In this document: positions 52,398 to 62,181 of the stretch, one piece after another
How positions within the stretch are numbered: the stretch's first letter is position 1
How the letters are laid out: each line of letters starts with the position of its first letter
Assembly (NCBI GenBank): GCA_022601195.1
Contig: JAHZIX010000001.1
Coordinates: 148,689 to 212,688, forward strand
Reading direction: 5' to 3'
DNA: 64,000 nucleotides
Source: Deltaproteobacteria bacterium
Lineage (GTDB): Bacteria > Acidobacteriota > Thermoanaerobaculia > Multivoradales > JAHZIX01
Program-made: the position numbers and the translations under genes
The notes under the pieces: model-generated
What the model saw: only the letters and a program-made list of their open reading frames with translations
Databases searched by the model: none
What the model was told of the DNA's origin: nothing

Positions 52398-52997
52398 CTA
52401 GACGGGCATCTCGCCCACCAACCCGGTGGCTGGGGAAGGGGAGGAGAGAGTCCGGAAGAGGAAAGCTCTCGCCTTGCGCCAATCCCGTTTGACGGTGCGC
52501 GGGGACATCCCCAGGACCTCGGCGGTCTCTTCGATGCTCAACTCCCCAAAGAAGCGTAGCTCCACCAATCGGCTTAGCCGCTCGCTGCGCTCCGCCAGGG
52601 CATCGAGGGCCTCGTTGACGGCCAGCAGCTCCAGGGGGCGGCCAGTGGCGCCGATCAAGTGATCGTCCAGGGTGACTCGAAGCTCGTCGCCGCCCCGTTT
52701 TTGGGTCGCCCGGCGGCGGGCGTAATCCACCAGGAGATGGCGCATGGCCACCGCCGCTACAGAGATGAAGTGAGTGCGGTCCTGCCAGGCGGCCGGGGGG
52801 CCGTCCACCAACTTGAGGTAGGCCTCATGGACCAGCGCGGTAGTGTCCAGGGTCTGCCCGGGCCGCATCCGCCGCAGTTGCCTCCGAGCCGCTGCCCGCA
52901 GCTCCTCATAGACCAGAGGCGCCAACTGGTCCACGGCCTCCCCATCCCCCTGGCGCGCTCGGGCGAGGATTTCCGATACTTCTTCCGTATTTGCCAT
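52398..52997 (-). CDS. ECF sigma factor (ECF/HTH_7 group)
   Basis: A 199-residue sigma factor of the Acidobacteria/Planctomycetes group. Region 2 is EAVDQLAPLVYEELRAAARR then QLRRMRPGQTLDTTALVHEA, and YLKLVDGPPAAWQDRTHF is typical of this group. Region 4 is LVELRFFGELSIEETAEVLG then MSPRTVKRDWRKARAFL. It is directly followed by the kinase gene with a gap of six bases. There is no anti-sigma gene, in line with control by phosphorylation. The long upstream region contains the 42-bp array. Target promoters are unknown. Confidence 0.93.
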   Translation of the reverse strand: MANTEEVSEILARARQGDGEAVDQLAPLVYEELRAAARRQLRRMRPGQTLDTTALVHEAYLKLVDGPPAAWQDRTHFISVAAVAMRHLLVDYARRRATQKRGGDELRVTLDDHLIGATGRPLELLAVNEALDALAERSERLSRLVELRFFGELSIEETAEVLGMSPRTVKRDWRKARAFLFRTLSSPSPATGLVGEMPV

Positions 52998-53221
52998 TTT
53001 GAAGCTTAGATTACCCCAGGAAAGGCTAAAGACCAGCGAACATTTCTGCCGCTGCCGCCGTCAGCAAGGGTCAGCAAGACGAGGGAGAAAAGACGACACC
53101 TCTGGCAAAGCACCGGAAGCTGGAGATGAAAGCGCCGGCAAGCCTTCCCTTGCTCCGTGAAGCCCAATCGCGAAGGGAACCGGCCCTCACGGAGCCTTCA
53201 AAGACCGGTTGTCAGCTGAAA

Positions 53222-53515
53222 CGACCCTCAAGCGGACTGTTTGAGGTCTACCGGTAGACCAGACGGCCAATGAACAGGCTGTTGGAGGACTGTTTCAGAA
53301 TGAAACGACCCTTGAACAGCTTGTTCGAACTCTGTTTCAAATTCGAACGACCCTCAAATAGCCTGTTCAAGGACTGTTCAAGATTCAAACGATCCTCAAA
53401 TAGCCTGTTCAAGGACTGTTCAAGATTCAAACGACCTCCAAACAGGCTTACCCAGGTCTGTTGCAAAGTCAGACGACTTCCCAACAGGCTGTTCGAAGAG
53501 CATTGCGAGAACGAA
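53222..53515. repeat. Seven 42-bp tandem repeats
   Basis: Seven units of exactly 42 bases, each beginning CGACC or a close variant, with internal words AACAGGCTGTT or AATAGCCTGTTCAAGGACTG. Copies 3 and 4 differ at one base; outer copies diverge. A possible degraded unit lies just before the array. Both strands are open through it: the minus strand reads 14-residue units such as GRLNLEQSLNRLFE, the plus strand DCSRFKRSSNSLFK. No start codon with a ribosome binding site was found on either strand. The rest of the 709-base gap (52998-53706) has no gene that I can support. Confidence 0.9.
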
Positions 53516-53706
53516 GGCCTCTTAACCAGCCCTCTGAAGACGTCGGGGACAGGAAACCTCCGCTCACACCCACCGTCGCGTCGGGTCCGGAGACCCCGCT
53601 CCCTTCATTCCTCCCTGGCTCGGCGATGGTCTCTGGAGAAGTCCGTTAGCCCCCCTCTAGCCACCGGAGACAGCGACAATCCCGCCCAACCCTCGGAAGA
53701 TGGAGC

Positions 53707-55920
53707 TCAATCACTGTCCGAGTCACTATCCGAATCACTGTCCGAGTCACTGTTCGAGTCACTATCCGAATCACTATCCGAGTCGTCGTCGTCATCCCCA
53801 TGGATCTCTTCGAACAGATCGCTCATGCCTTTCTGGAAACCCAACCTGGCGCCTTTGGTGAGAATCCCAGCCCTTCGAAGCTCCCGAAGGACCTCTTTTA
53901 GGCACATTTGGAACTCATCCTCGTCTGCCCAATTTCCTTCTGGGTCACAGGGAATCTCTGGAAAAACCAATCGCTCCCCCGCCTTCGCCTTGGCGTAGCG
54001 ATTGCGCAGACCACCAGGCCAGTGGACGTCTATCTCCCCCCTTCGTTCCTCACCGAGCCCAAAGATCCGCTCGCGGCTGCTTTGGGAGAGGTAGCTGGCA
54101 CCACCGGTGACTGGGCTCATCACCGTGTCCCCTCTCTTCGGGGTGAACGAGACGACGGCTCCGATGCCGTCCCGATTCACTTGGCCTTCCGCAAGGATCC
54201 CGATGGTCCCCATGACCTCTACGGAGACCCATCGGTGGTCGTTTCCGCTGTTGAGCTCGACCACCAGGTCCCCCAACTCGTTGGTCGCCTGGGTCCACTG
54301 GTCCAGACCTGCCGGAGTCTCGGCCCAAAATCTCGCGAACCGTGCCGCGGCATCGTAGGGAGAGCCAAGCTGCAGAGGGTTGGGTTCCAGAGGGACATTC
54401 GCTGCCACGTTCATCTCCGACGGCAGGACGAGATCTACGAAACCGTTGTGATCGAGATCTCCAACCGCCAGGGCCCGAACGCTGCGCCGCGAGTGGTCCG
54501 TGGTGACGGCCTCCAGGTCGGCCGTGAAGCTCCCTGAACATCCTTGGTTCTGAAAGATGGCTCCCTGGTTGTCGAGGGACACCTGAGCCATTAGGTCGAG
54601 GCCGCCGTGAAAGAGGATGTCCTGATCGCCATCGTTGTCATAGTCGAAGGCCTCCGTTCCCCAGCCGAAGGGCGTCGCGAGGATGTCACTCCCCACGCCA
54701 GGGTCGAGAAAGCTGCCGTCTCCCTCGCCGAGGAACCAACGACTCGCTTGAAAACCCAAAATGGGAGGATCCGGATCCCCGAGAACTATGGCGTAGTCGC
54801 CAAAGTTGGTCGCAAAGAAGTCCAGGTGGCCGTCGCAGTCGAAATCCCCGAAGCTAAATCCCATGTAGGCACCGGTGGCAAAGGGAGTGTCGAGGATCGG
54901 GTGATCGACGAAATGACCCTGCCCATCGTTGAGGAAAATATGCAGCAGGCCGCGATCCGTCCCCGGCTCGAAGGGTGGGAAGGGAAAGGTATCGGTAGCC
55001 TCCGGGTACGCTGCCTGATCATCAGCGAAGAGGATGTCCATGTCGCCATCGAGATCGATGTCCACCATGGCTGTAGCCCAGGTGATGGTTGGTTGCCCGT
55101 TGTCGTTGGGATCAGGAAAGACCGTGTTGGTAATCCCCGATGCCCCACTGATGTCCGTGAAGGAATTGTCGCCGTTATTCAAGAAAAGCTGATTGGCCTC
55201 GCTCAATGCGAAAGCCTCGAAGAAGAGAGGTACATGGTTGATCAAATCGAAGGCGTTTGCCACCACCAGGTCGAGCAACCCGTCGCCATCAACGTCCCCC
55301 ATGGAACAGCTCGTCGATGTGCGTTCCGATGCCCCGATGCCGCTGTTGGCAATCGATTGGAAGGTGCCGTCACCCCGATTCTCGAATAGCAGATTGGCTT
55401 CCCGGCGCCCGAGAACAACCAGGTCCGGGTCGCCATCGTTGTCGATGTCTCCGTAGCAGACCCCATGGCTATCCTGGGCTGCCGCCTCGACGCCGGCGCT
55501 GGCGGCGACGTCGACAAAACGGACCGAGCCGGTTTCCATCAACTGGTTGGAGAACAAGCTATTGGCTGCTCCGGGGCCATTGGCCAGATAAATATCTAAA
55601 TCGCCATCCCGGTCGAAATCCCACACCGCAGCTCCGGAAAGGCCGAATCCTCCCATGGCCGGGAGACTCAGCACCCGGGAGACGAAATCGATCGGTTGGA
55701 GAAGGGAGGCCTCACGAACTTGCTGCGTGATCGAGAAAAGGGAGGATGGGTGTTTGCTGAACGTCAGCCCTGATGCGGGATCATCCGCCAGGTTATCGAA
55801 GGTCACGGCGGAGTCCCCAGGAAGGGCGCTCGCTGTCCAGCTCCCCGTCAGGGTCCCAGTCAGACTCGCTGTCAGACCTACCGTCAACAAAATAGCCAGC
55901 CAGCCTTCTACTCTTCTCAT
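53707..55920 (-). CDS. Secreted FG-GAP/ASPIC protein with Ser-Asp tail
   Basis: A 737-residue exported protein with a signal peptide (LAILLTVGLTASLTGTLTGS). Seven FG-GAP Ca-binding loops are visible (DFDRDGDLDIYL, DIDNDGDPDLVV, DVDGDGLLDLVV, DIDLDGDMDILF, DFDCDGHLDFFA, DYDNDGDQDILF, DLDHNGFVDLVL) and form a beta-propeller. A C-terminal ASPIC/UnbV module follows (VTGGASYLSQSSRERIFGLG, DVHWPGGLRNRY). The last 30 residues are almost entirely Ser-Asp dipeptides after five Asp. Such tails are known in staphylococcal surface proteins as extended stalks, but it is unusual at the very end of an FG-GAP protein. GAGGAGAG precedes the ATG. An adhesion role is likely. Confidence 0.88.
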   Translation of the reverse strand: MRRVEGWLAILLTVGLTASLTGTLTGSWTASALPGDSAVTFDNLADDPASGLTFSKHPSSLFSITQQVREASLLQPIDFVSRVLSLPAMGGFGLSGAAVWDFDRDGDLDIYLANGPGAANSLFSNQLMETGSVRFVDVAASAGVEAAAQDSHGVCYGDIDNDGDPDLVVLGRREANLLFENRGDGTFQSIANSGIGASERTSTSCSMGDVDGDGLLDLVVANAFDLINHVPLFFEAFALSEANQLFLNNGDNSFTDISGASGITNTVFPDPNDNGQPTITWATAMVDIDLDGDMDILFADDQAAYPEATDTFPFPPFEPGTDRGLLHIFLNDGQGHFVDHPILDTPFATGAYMGFSFGDFDCDGHLDFFATNFGDYAIVLGDPDPPILGFQASRWFLGEGDGSFLDPGVGSDILATPFGWGTEAFDYDNDGDQDILFHGGLDLMAQVSLDNQGAIFQNQGCSGSFTADLEAVTTDHSRRSVRALAVGDLDHNGFVDLVLPSEMNVAANVPLEPNPLQLGSPYDAAARFARFWAETPAGLDQWTQATNELGDLVVELNSGNDHRWVSVEVMGTIGILAEGQVNRDGIGAVVSFTPKRGDTVMSPVTGGASYLSQSSRERIFGLGEERRGEIDVHWPGGLRNRYAKAKAGERLVFPEIPCDPEGNWADEDEFQMCLKEVLRELRRAGILTKGARLGFQKGMSDLFEEIHGDDDDDSDSDSDSDSNSDSDSDSDSDSDSD

Positions 55921-56317
55921 GGTCTCTCCTCTTCAACAGGATTGGATGATGGATCAAAGCGAGGACCGGGCAAAAACCGAGGCTGGCGGAGGATTCCCCA
56001 AGAAAGAGCTGTCTTCACGGCCCCGCAGGAGCTAGAAAGAAAATCTCCACAGCCTCCTGGAGCTATTCGCCCGTTGGGTTGCAAGCACTCGGCGCCGTCT
56101 CCCGCTGATCTTCATATCTCAAATTAATAAAGGAATATCACCTTAGCAGAAACCAGCTACCTTCTTATCGATACAAAGCGGCTAAATTGCCGACCATGAG
56201 CCACTCTTGCTGTAGGAATGATCGGGGTTCGGGGAAGCGGACAAGACGGCGCTGGCTTGGCGCGCCAGAAGTCGGTGGCGAGCCCTCGGAAAAAGGGGCC
56301 ACCCGGACCTCTAAATT
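55921..56317. other. Intergenic region, no gene seen
   Basis: About 400 bases between the FG-GAP/ASPIC gene start and the terminator of the next gene. There is an A/T-rich stretch near 56117-56180 (TCTCAAATTAATAAAGGAATA), which may hold the promoter of the FG-GAP/ASPIC gene. No tRNA or other gene was recognised. Confidence 0.4.
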
Positions 56318-56355
56318 CGCCCCGAGCCCGCATTAGGAGGGACGGGCTCGGGGCG
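56318..56355 (-). terminator. Hairpin terminator after the propeller-dihaem gene
   Basis: A perfect 13-base stem, CGCCCCGAGCCCG with CGGGCTCGGGGCG, and a 12-base loop. On the minus strand it begins 17 bases after the stop of the preceding gene and is followed by AATTTAGAGG, a weak U-rich stretch. Confidence 0.65.
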
Positions 56356-56372
56356 ATGGAAGAAGAGGTGGG

Positions 56373-59300
56373 CTACTGAATGGTGAGTGGCTGCCACAGA
56401 GTGGCGTCGCCCTGAGAGGAATCCTCGTTGACCACCCGCACATAGTGCAGGTTGTAGCCAGCCGGATCGAAGAGACCCAGCGTGGCGGCGTCCGGAGGAT
56501 CGGGGAAGGAGAAGCCGGTGCCTTGGACCCATTGGTCCTCGTAGATGGTTCGAACTCCCGGGGCGTCTTCCCAACCGAGCAGCATCATCGTCCACACGAT
56601 GGGCTCGAGCTCGACCGCCGTTTCCCAGACCTCCCGGCCATCGGAGAGGACCTGGTCGGTGGGATAGAGGGGGAAGATCGACCGCCGCGTCGGTACCTGG
56701 CTCAGGGGCCCGGAGGCGCTGAGGGTCGGCAGTGGGACGGGCAAGGGGAGGTCGTCCGGAAAGTCCATGGTGAACAGGTGAAGTTCCGAACCGGGGCGGA
56801 TATCGAATCCCGCCACTCGCAGTTTCCGAGGCGCTTCGTGCCGAACTTCCGGGAGACCGAATTGGGGGGTCACCTGGCTCAGAACTTCCTGGTAGATGCG
56901 CAGGGTGTGGACGAAGATGCTCTCCTGCTGAAAGGGACTCCCGCTGGTACTCGGTACCTGTCCATTGTTGAGGTCCGCCCAAGCCAGGGTCTGGGTGGGG
57001 ATATCCACATTCCCTGTGTTGGGGATCATCGGCAGGAGCTCCAGGCTAGCGGGAGGAACCCCCGGTGTGGTCGACTTGAAGGGCTTGCCGTCGGGAGCCG
57101 CGATACGCCGCTCGGACCCCAGAGGGCTCGCCGTAAAGGTCAAGTAGTCGGCTCGGTTGACCACTAGTCCCAACAGGGCGCTCCGAGTCAGCACCGTACC
57201 CGCGGGTTCCTCGATGTAGCGATCCACTCGGGGATCGAACCACCAACCCCGTTCGGCCGCGGCCAGGAGCCCTCGAGCAGAAACCCCGGAATTGGAGAGG
57301 CGGCTCTGGTCTTCCATGCAGTCGAGGATGGCGTCGTTGTCCGGTAGCAGCGGATCGCAAACGCTCGCCGTTCCATCGTCCGCTCCGGGGGCTGAGTTCT
57401 TTCTCACGGTGAGGGGATAGCCCACCAGCGGGCCCGTTCCCCAATCCATTTCGTGGACGAACTCCGCCAAATCCTGCCCGTCCGGGCAGAAGGGGCCTTG
57501 CCCCGGGCAAATGGTCCCTTCGAAGGTCAGGTTGATGAAGGAGTTGATGGTGCCCACCGAATTGAAAAGGTGCGGGAAGAGGGGGTCGTCGCAGGCGAAG
57601 ATATTGGGCACGAAGCCAAAGTGCAGCATGCCATCGAGGCCCGTGAGGGCGGTCGTGGCCGGGTCCGAATAGCCGTTGACATCCCGTTTGGCTTCCTTTT
57701 GGAACAACCCCCGGGTCGCCGCGGACTCGGTCGGTTGGCCAAGGTTCACGGTGATCCGATTGTTGCTTCCTTCCGGCAATTGGTGGCAGCGCGAGCAGGA
57801 GCTAACTCCCAGGCTCGCCACCGTGTGAAAAATCTTCATGCCCCGCTGGCCCCCGGTGCTGCCATCTCCCGCTGGGTCGTAGACGAAGGTGTCCGGATCG
57901 CCAAAGGAGCCGCTGTACATGCGGTCCCGGGGTTGCTTCGGGTTGGGGCCGTATTGGATCGAATTGACGAAGTCTTCGAAGGCGAGAACCTCCTCCGGCT
58001 CCAGCTCATCCCCCAACATCAGCCCATCGAAGGCGGGGTTGAAGGCCGGCAGGTCTTCTCGATCTCCCCGCCAATGGTACGGCGCATTGGTCACCAGCTC
58101 CTGGGTCTCCTGGTCGACCTCCCAATTGAGCAGGCCTTGGAGGCTCTGGGTGATCATGAGCCCCTTGTCGTCGGGCCAATTCGTGATCTGGTGGATGGCG
58201 ACGCCGTCCAGCAGCACCGGTGGAATCGGCTCCCCAGCGATGTCGGGGGTGGCCAAATCCCACTTCAAGGCATCCGTGCGGCCGTCCACATGGCAGGAGG
58301 CGCAGGAAACGAAACCCGTGCCGGAGTGGGTGGCGCTGTAAAGAAAAGTCTGCCCATCCCGAATGCGCGGCGGCGTGGGGTCGTGCTGCAAAGCGAATTG
58401 CCCGAGCTTGGCATTGTTCACCGGATTGAAGAAGGTCACCGAGTTGTCGAGGCGATTGAGCACGTAAAGACGGGCCGGAGAAGTATCGCCGTTGGCGGGC
58501 TTCAAGGCCAGGCCCCGAGGACCGGCCACCGGATGCTGCAGGGGCTGGATATTGCGGCGGCGAATCTTCCAAGTATTTGGATCGGCGTTGAAGTCCGGCT
58601 GGATGATGCCCAGGCGGTCGTTGCCGAAGGCGGTAAAGAACACCTTGGTCACGACCCCATCGACCTCGAAGGGGAGGACGGATGTCAGCTGGGAGAGAGC
58701 CTTGGAGAATGCCACCGGCCCCGTCAACACCTGTGCTGTGACCATGGACTCGCCCTCCGCGGACAAAGGAGCCGGAAGCGGTTGCTGAGGCGACTGCTGC
58801 AAGGGCTTTTGTTCCAGATTGACGTCTCGAGCTTTGACCTCCGGGGTGCCGCAAATGTCGCGCACCATATAGAACATGCTCTTGACGAAGCCGGTGGGCG
58901 CCGCCGCCACGCCGGGCTCGTTGTCGAGGTGGGTTTGGGCTTGCCCCCCCACCACGAAGACGTCTCCGTTGCTGGCCAGGGCCATATTGAAATTGGTGGT
59001 GCCGAGGTTCGGGATCTGCAAGCTATTGCTGAGATCACCGGAGAGAATGCTCTGGGGATCTCGGCAGTTGGCCGGAAAGTCGAAGGGGGTCGGCAAGGCG
59101 GATTGAGTCGCCAGAGTGACCAATTGGCCATCGCGCATCAACGAGGTGCGAGGCTGTTTCAAAGCCTGGCGAACCGTGTCGTTGAGCTCCTCACCGTTGC
59201 AGTCCCAGCTGATGGGAAGCTCGATGGCCACTTCGAACAAATCCGTACCGGAGCCCACCGGCTGGTGATCGCGGGTGCGAAACCAGCCCGCCCCGTCCAG

Positions 59301-59759
59301 GTTCATGAAAGTGACGAAGAAGGTGGGAACCAGTTCCTCACCGCCGGCATCGTGCTCATAGTAGGTGATGTCCTGAGGCTCGTCGCCGACATAAAAGGTA
59401 CCGATCACCTCGATGCCCAGGGGGCTCCCCCCGGTTCCCGGATTGAGGGCAACGGCGGTTACCGAGTCCCCTAGAAAGTTGGCGGTGTAGAAACGGCCCA
59501 GTTGAGGGATGTACCTCACCGAAACCGGATCCAGCCCTACCGGCACCCGCGCCACGAAGGTGTTGGCGGCATCGGTTTGGTAGATCTCCACGGAGTGGTC
59601 CGGGGTGTTGGCCACCAGGAGGAAGTCCACCTCCCCCACCCGCGCTACGGTGATGGGATTCACCTGAGGACTTTCGATGTTAAAAAAATCATCCCGCGCT
59701 TGGCCCCAGGTGGGGCCAGCCAGGAAAAGGCAAAGCAACGCAACACAACTGATCCTCAT
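56373..59759 (-). CDS. Secreted beta-propeller protein with two haem c sites
   Basis: A 1128-residue exported protein with a signal peptide (MRISCVALLCLFLAGPTWGQ). The N-terminal 450 residues look like a YVTN/YncE-type beta-propeller (FLLVANTPDHSVEIYQTDAA, VGLDPVSVRYIPQLGRFYTA, RLYVLNRLDNSVTFFNPVNN). Two CxxCH haem c sites follow near residues 483 (CASCHVDGRTDALKWDLAT) and 653 (CSRCHQLPEGSNN), in a layout like MauG/cytochrome c peroxidase. The last 450 residues are without haem sites. It is likely a periplasmic or surface oxidoreductase; the substrate cannot be told. AAGGAGGAGG supports the start. No transport or maturation genes are near. It may work with the multihaem protein further left. 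Confidence 0.83.
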   Translation of the reverse strand: MRISCVALLCLFLAGPTWGQARDDFFNIESPQVNPITVARVGEVDFLLVANTPDHSVEIYQTDAANTFVARVPVGLDPVSVRYIPQLGRFYTANFLGDSVTAVALNPGTGGSPLGIEVIGTFYVGDEPQDITYYEHDAGGEELVPTFFVTFMNLDGAGWFRTRDHQPVGSGTDLFEVAIELPISWDCNGEELNDTVRQALKQPRTSLMRDGQLVTLATQSALPTPFDFPANCRDPQSILSGDLSNSLQIPNLGTTNFNMALASNGDVFVVGGQAQTHLDNEPGVAAAPTGFVKSMFYMVRDICGTPEVKARDVNLEQKPLQQSPQQPLPAPLSAEGESMVTAQVLTGPVAFSKALSQLTSVLPFEVDGVVTKVFFTAFGNDRLGIIQPDFNADPNTWKIRRRNIQPLQHPVAGPRGLALKPANGDTSPARLYVLNRLDNSVTFFNPVNNAKLGQFALQHDPTPPRIRDGQTFLYSATHSGTGFVSCASCHVDGRTDALKWDLATPDIAGEPIPPVLLDGVAIHQITNWPDDKGLMITQSLQGLLNWEVDQETQELVTNAPYHWRGDREDLPAFNPAFDGLMLGDELEPEEVLAFEDFVNSIQYGPNPKQPRDRMYSGSFGDPDTFVYDPAGDGSTGGQRGMKIFHTVASLGVSSCSRCHQLPEGSNNRITVNLGQPTESAATRGLFQKEAKRDVNGYSDPATTALTGLDGMLHFGFVPNIFACDDPLFPHLFNSVGTINSFINLTFEGTICPGQGPFCPDGQDLAEFVHEMDWGTGPLVGYPLTVRKNSAPGADDGTASVCDPLLPDNDAILDCMEDQSRLSNSGVSARGLLAAAERGWWFDPRVDRYIEEPAGTVLTRSALLGLVVNRADYLTFTASPLGSERRIAAPDGKPFKSTTPGVPPASLELLPMIPNTGNVDIPTQTLAWADLNNGQVPSTSGSPFQQESIFVHTLRIYQEVLSQVTPQFGLPEVRHEAPRKLRVAGFDIRPGSELHLFTMDFPDDLPLPVPLPTLSASGPLSQVPTRRSIFPLYPTDQVLSDGREVWETAVELEPIVWTMMLLGWEDAPGVRTIYEDQWVQGTGFSFPDPPDAATLGLFDPAGYNLHYVRVVNEDSSQGDATLWQPLTIQ

Positions 59760-60495
59760 AGCGATCCTCCTCCTTGAAGATAGGCGGCCCGCCGGTGGAT
59801 CTCTCCAGAGCCTTTTTTACAGCCTGCATCCTCTCCAGTAGCGGAAACACCTTGCAGCCCGAGACCCAGGTCGAACCCATGAGCGGGGGACCTGCGGACA
59901 CGGACGGCTAGAGCCTCGTGGAAACTCGTCATTGAAATATCAGGAGTACGCCATAGCCCTCTTTGCCCCCCGGGGAATCTGGGGAGGTCGAGAAAGATAG
60001 AGAAGAAGTGATCGTGAGAGTGAAAAAACTCGACGGGAAGGCTCCTCCGAGCCCGGAGGAGCCTATCTGGAAAGGCCAATCTGGATCGATCAGCCTCGAA
60101 GGGCCTAATAGCCTTCTGGAAAGGAGGCCATTCTCAAATGAAAAAAGGGCCTGCGAAGCCATGCATTCCTGGGAGACCTTCTTCTCGGTGTCGCCCAGAG
60201 CAGCCTGCGAGCGGTACTCGCTGCGCTGCGTTCCGTTCTCGGTTACTCCGGCCTCCTTGCACCGTTGTCTGGCCTGAGGCTGGTTCTCAAAACGGAAATT
60301 CAACCCGGGGCGATTCCCTGGCTTACCGGAGGCACCACGGCTCGGTTGAAGTCGGAGAAGACTCTGAGCCGGCACCGGGAAAAGAAGATAGGGGAAGGTG
60401 AAAACAGATCCAGTGCATTCCCTCGAGCACGTCGTATTGCTCACGGTTTTGCTGAACCGGTCCTCCGCAGCGGCGGCAGGTGAGGTCGGACGAGG
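59760..60495. other. Intergenic region, no supported gene
   Basis: The longest non-coding gap (736 bases). A minus-strand frame at 59929-60444 is open but its text has no family look and no ribosome binding site, so I do not call it. No repeats matching those elsewhere in the window were found, and no hairpin with a U-tract. Confidence 0.35.
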
Positions 60496-62181
60496 TCATG
60501 GTTCTTTACCGGTGGTTCGTGGGGAGCGCATTTGTAAACCATTCTGGTGCAGCACTACCGCCTCCACCTCCCCGGACTCGCCACGCTCGAACACCAAGGT
60601 CGCCTCGACCACGTCGAGCTCGAAGCGGTTCTCGCCGACACAGAAGGCGGGCACCGGGGGCTGACCGGTGAGTTGGATGATCATTCCCGCGGGCGCGGTC
60701 ACCGTGATGGTCGCGCCGGGCTGGAACTGGCCGAAATCGTATTCCCCCACATAGGCTTCCAGCTCCTTCGTAGAAGGAAAGAGGATCGTCGGGGCCGGGC
60801 CGGTCTTCTTGGCGGGTAGGTCACGGCCGTTCTGGTGCAGGGTCAAGCTCTCCACCTTCCCCGACTCCCCCCGGTGGAAGCTCAATTGTGCATCCACCAC
60901 CTTGTAGAAGAATTCATCCTTGGCGCTGGCGAAGATAGGCGCGAAGGGCTGACCGGTGAGGCGTGCCACCAGGCCCTCGGGCTTTTGGATGAGGGTGAAG
61001 CGGGCGGAGGAATCGATTTCAAAGACGCCCTCGTAGTCCGCTAGAAGCTCCTTGGGAAGGCTCGTCTCTGTCGGTAGCGAGGCCTCCGTGGCAGTCTCCT
61101 TCCGGTCCATCTTTCTGTGTTCAGCCAGCCAAGCTTCCGGTGTTCCGAAGGCGTTGCTGGCCAAGATCACCGCCGCCTCGCCCAGGGCTGGGTAGACCTG
61201 GACCACACTACGAAAGCCTCCGGTGCCCCCGTTGTGCCAATAGGAATCCACGCCATCCTGTTGGGAATGGAGCAATGCTAGGCCGATCTGGCTTTGTACC
61301 GGAGCCACCGCTGCATAGTCTCCTGCGATCAACGGCCAGACTTCTTTCAGGGGCCCGGAGGCCCCGGCTGCCAGAGCGTCGGCGAAACGGCTCATATCCG
61401 CCAGGGTGGAGCGCAACGCCCCCGCCCCCGCTACCGACTGGAAGGTCCAGGGAACCGCCTTCGCCGTACCTGACCAGCCCTGAGCGAAGCGCTCTTCCTG
61501 CTCTTCGGAAAGCACCTGCGCCGTATCCACCATGCCCAAAGGCTGGGCGATTCTCTCCGTCACCAAATCTCCCCAGGGCTTGTGGAGGGCCCGCTCCAAC
61601 ACGACTCCGAGAATGCTGAAGCCAAGGTTTGAATAGGCAGCCTCACAGGGCGGCTCTCCGGCCAAGGTCGCCTGTTCCAGGTAGGCAAACAAAGCCTTGT
61701 CGCCATAGGTAGCGTAGGGGTCCGAAGCGTAGGCTGTCTTCATGTTGGTGGGCAACCGGGGCAAGCAGGAGGTGTGGGTCGCCAGCTGTTTCAGAGTCAC
61801 CGCTCCCACCGCAGGGTCCTGATAAGTCCCTGGTGAGGGGATCGGCAGCCGCTTCGCGAGAGGGTCTTCCAAGGCCAGCTTGCCCTCCTGAACCGCCTGA
61901 GCCAGCAAGATGCCGGTGAACACTTTGGAGATAGAGCCGATCTCGAAGATCACCTTCTCCCCTGGCACCGCGGAATTCTTGTTTCCCTCAAAGGCCTCGC
62001 CCGCCAAGGAGAAACTCCATTTGCCATCCACCTTCTCCGCCGTCGCCACCGCTCCTTGGCCCAAACCCTCGACCCACTGGGGAGCCAACTCTGCCAGCGT
62101 GGGGGATGGCTCCGAACCGGCTGCGCAGGACGAAGCCGCCAGTAGCGACAAGAAAAATCCGGAGACAAAGGTTCGGTGCAT
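60496..62181 (-). CDS. Class C beta-lactamase-like serine hydrolase (lipoprotein)
   Basis: A 561-residue protein. The signal peptide ends at LLAASSC, with Cys19 as a likely lipid anchor (not a perfect lipobox). The serine hydrolase domain has SISK (Ser83, Lys86) in FEIGSISKVFTG, YSN in AAYSNLGFSILG, and HNGG in YWHNGGTGGFRS, the three motifs of class C beta-lactamases and related esterases or peptidases. After about residue 390 come two related beta-barrel-type units (GLVARLTGQPFAPIFASAKD and GMIIQLTGQPPVPAFCVGEN, each ending in LxLHQNG). AAGGAG lies before the ATG. It may act on cell wall peptides or small esters; true antibiotic hydrolysis cannot be inferred from these motifs. Confidence 0.9.
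   Translation of the reverse strand: MHRTFVSGFFLSLLAASSCAAGSEPSPTLAELAPQWVEGLGQGAVATAEKVDGKWSFSLAGEAFEGNKNSAVPGEKVIFEIGSISKVFTGILLAQAVQEGKLALEDPLAKRLPIPSPGTYQDPAVGAVTLKQLATHTSCLPRLPTNMKTAYASDPYATYGDKALFAYLEQATLAGEPPCEAAYSNLGFSILGVVLERALHKPWGDLVTERIAQPLGMVDTAQVLSEEQEERFAQGWSGTAKAVPWTFQSVAGAGALRSTLADMSRFADALAAGASGPLKEVWPLIAGDYAAVAPVQSQIGLALLHSQQDGVDSYWHNGGTGGFRSVVQVYPALGEAAVILASNAFGTPEAWLAEHRKMDRKETATEASLPTETSLPKELLADYEGVFEIDSSARFTLIQKPEGLVARLTGQPFAPIFASAKDEFFYKVVDAQLSFHRGESGKVESLTLHQNGRDLPAKKTGPAPTILFPSTKELEAYVGEYDFGQFQPGATITVTAPAGMIIQLTGQPPVPAFCVGENRFELDVVEATLVFERGESGEVEAVVLHQNGLQMRSPRTTGKEP

Noticed and set aside
53248..53484. 78-residue frame made of 14-residue repeats
   Set aside because: Only a TTG start and no ribosome binding site; treated as part of the tandem array.
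53222..53515. CRISPR array
   Set aside because: Units are contiguous with no unique spacers between them.
57453..59474. 673-residue open frame antisense to the propeller-dihaem gene
   Set aside because: No recognisable domain and fully overlaps a well-supported gene on the other strand.
59929..60444. 171-residue minus-strand frame
   Set aside because: No family look, no ribosome binding site, uneven composition.
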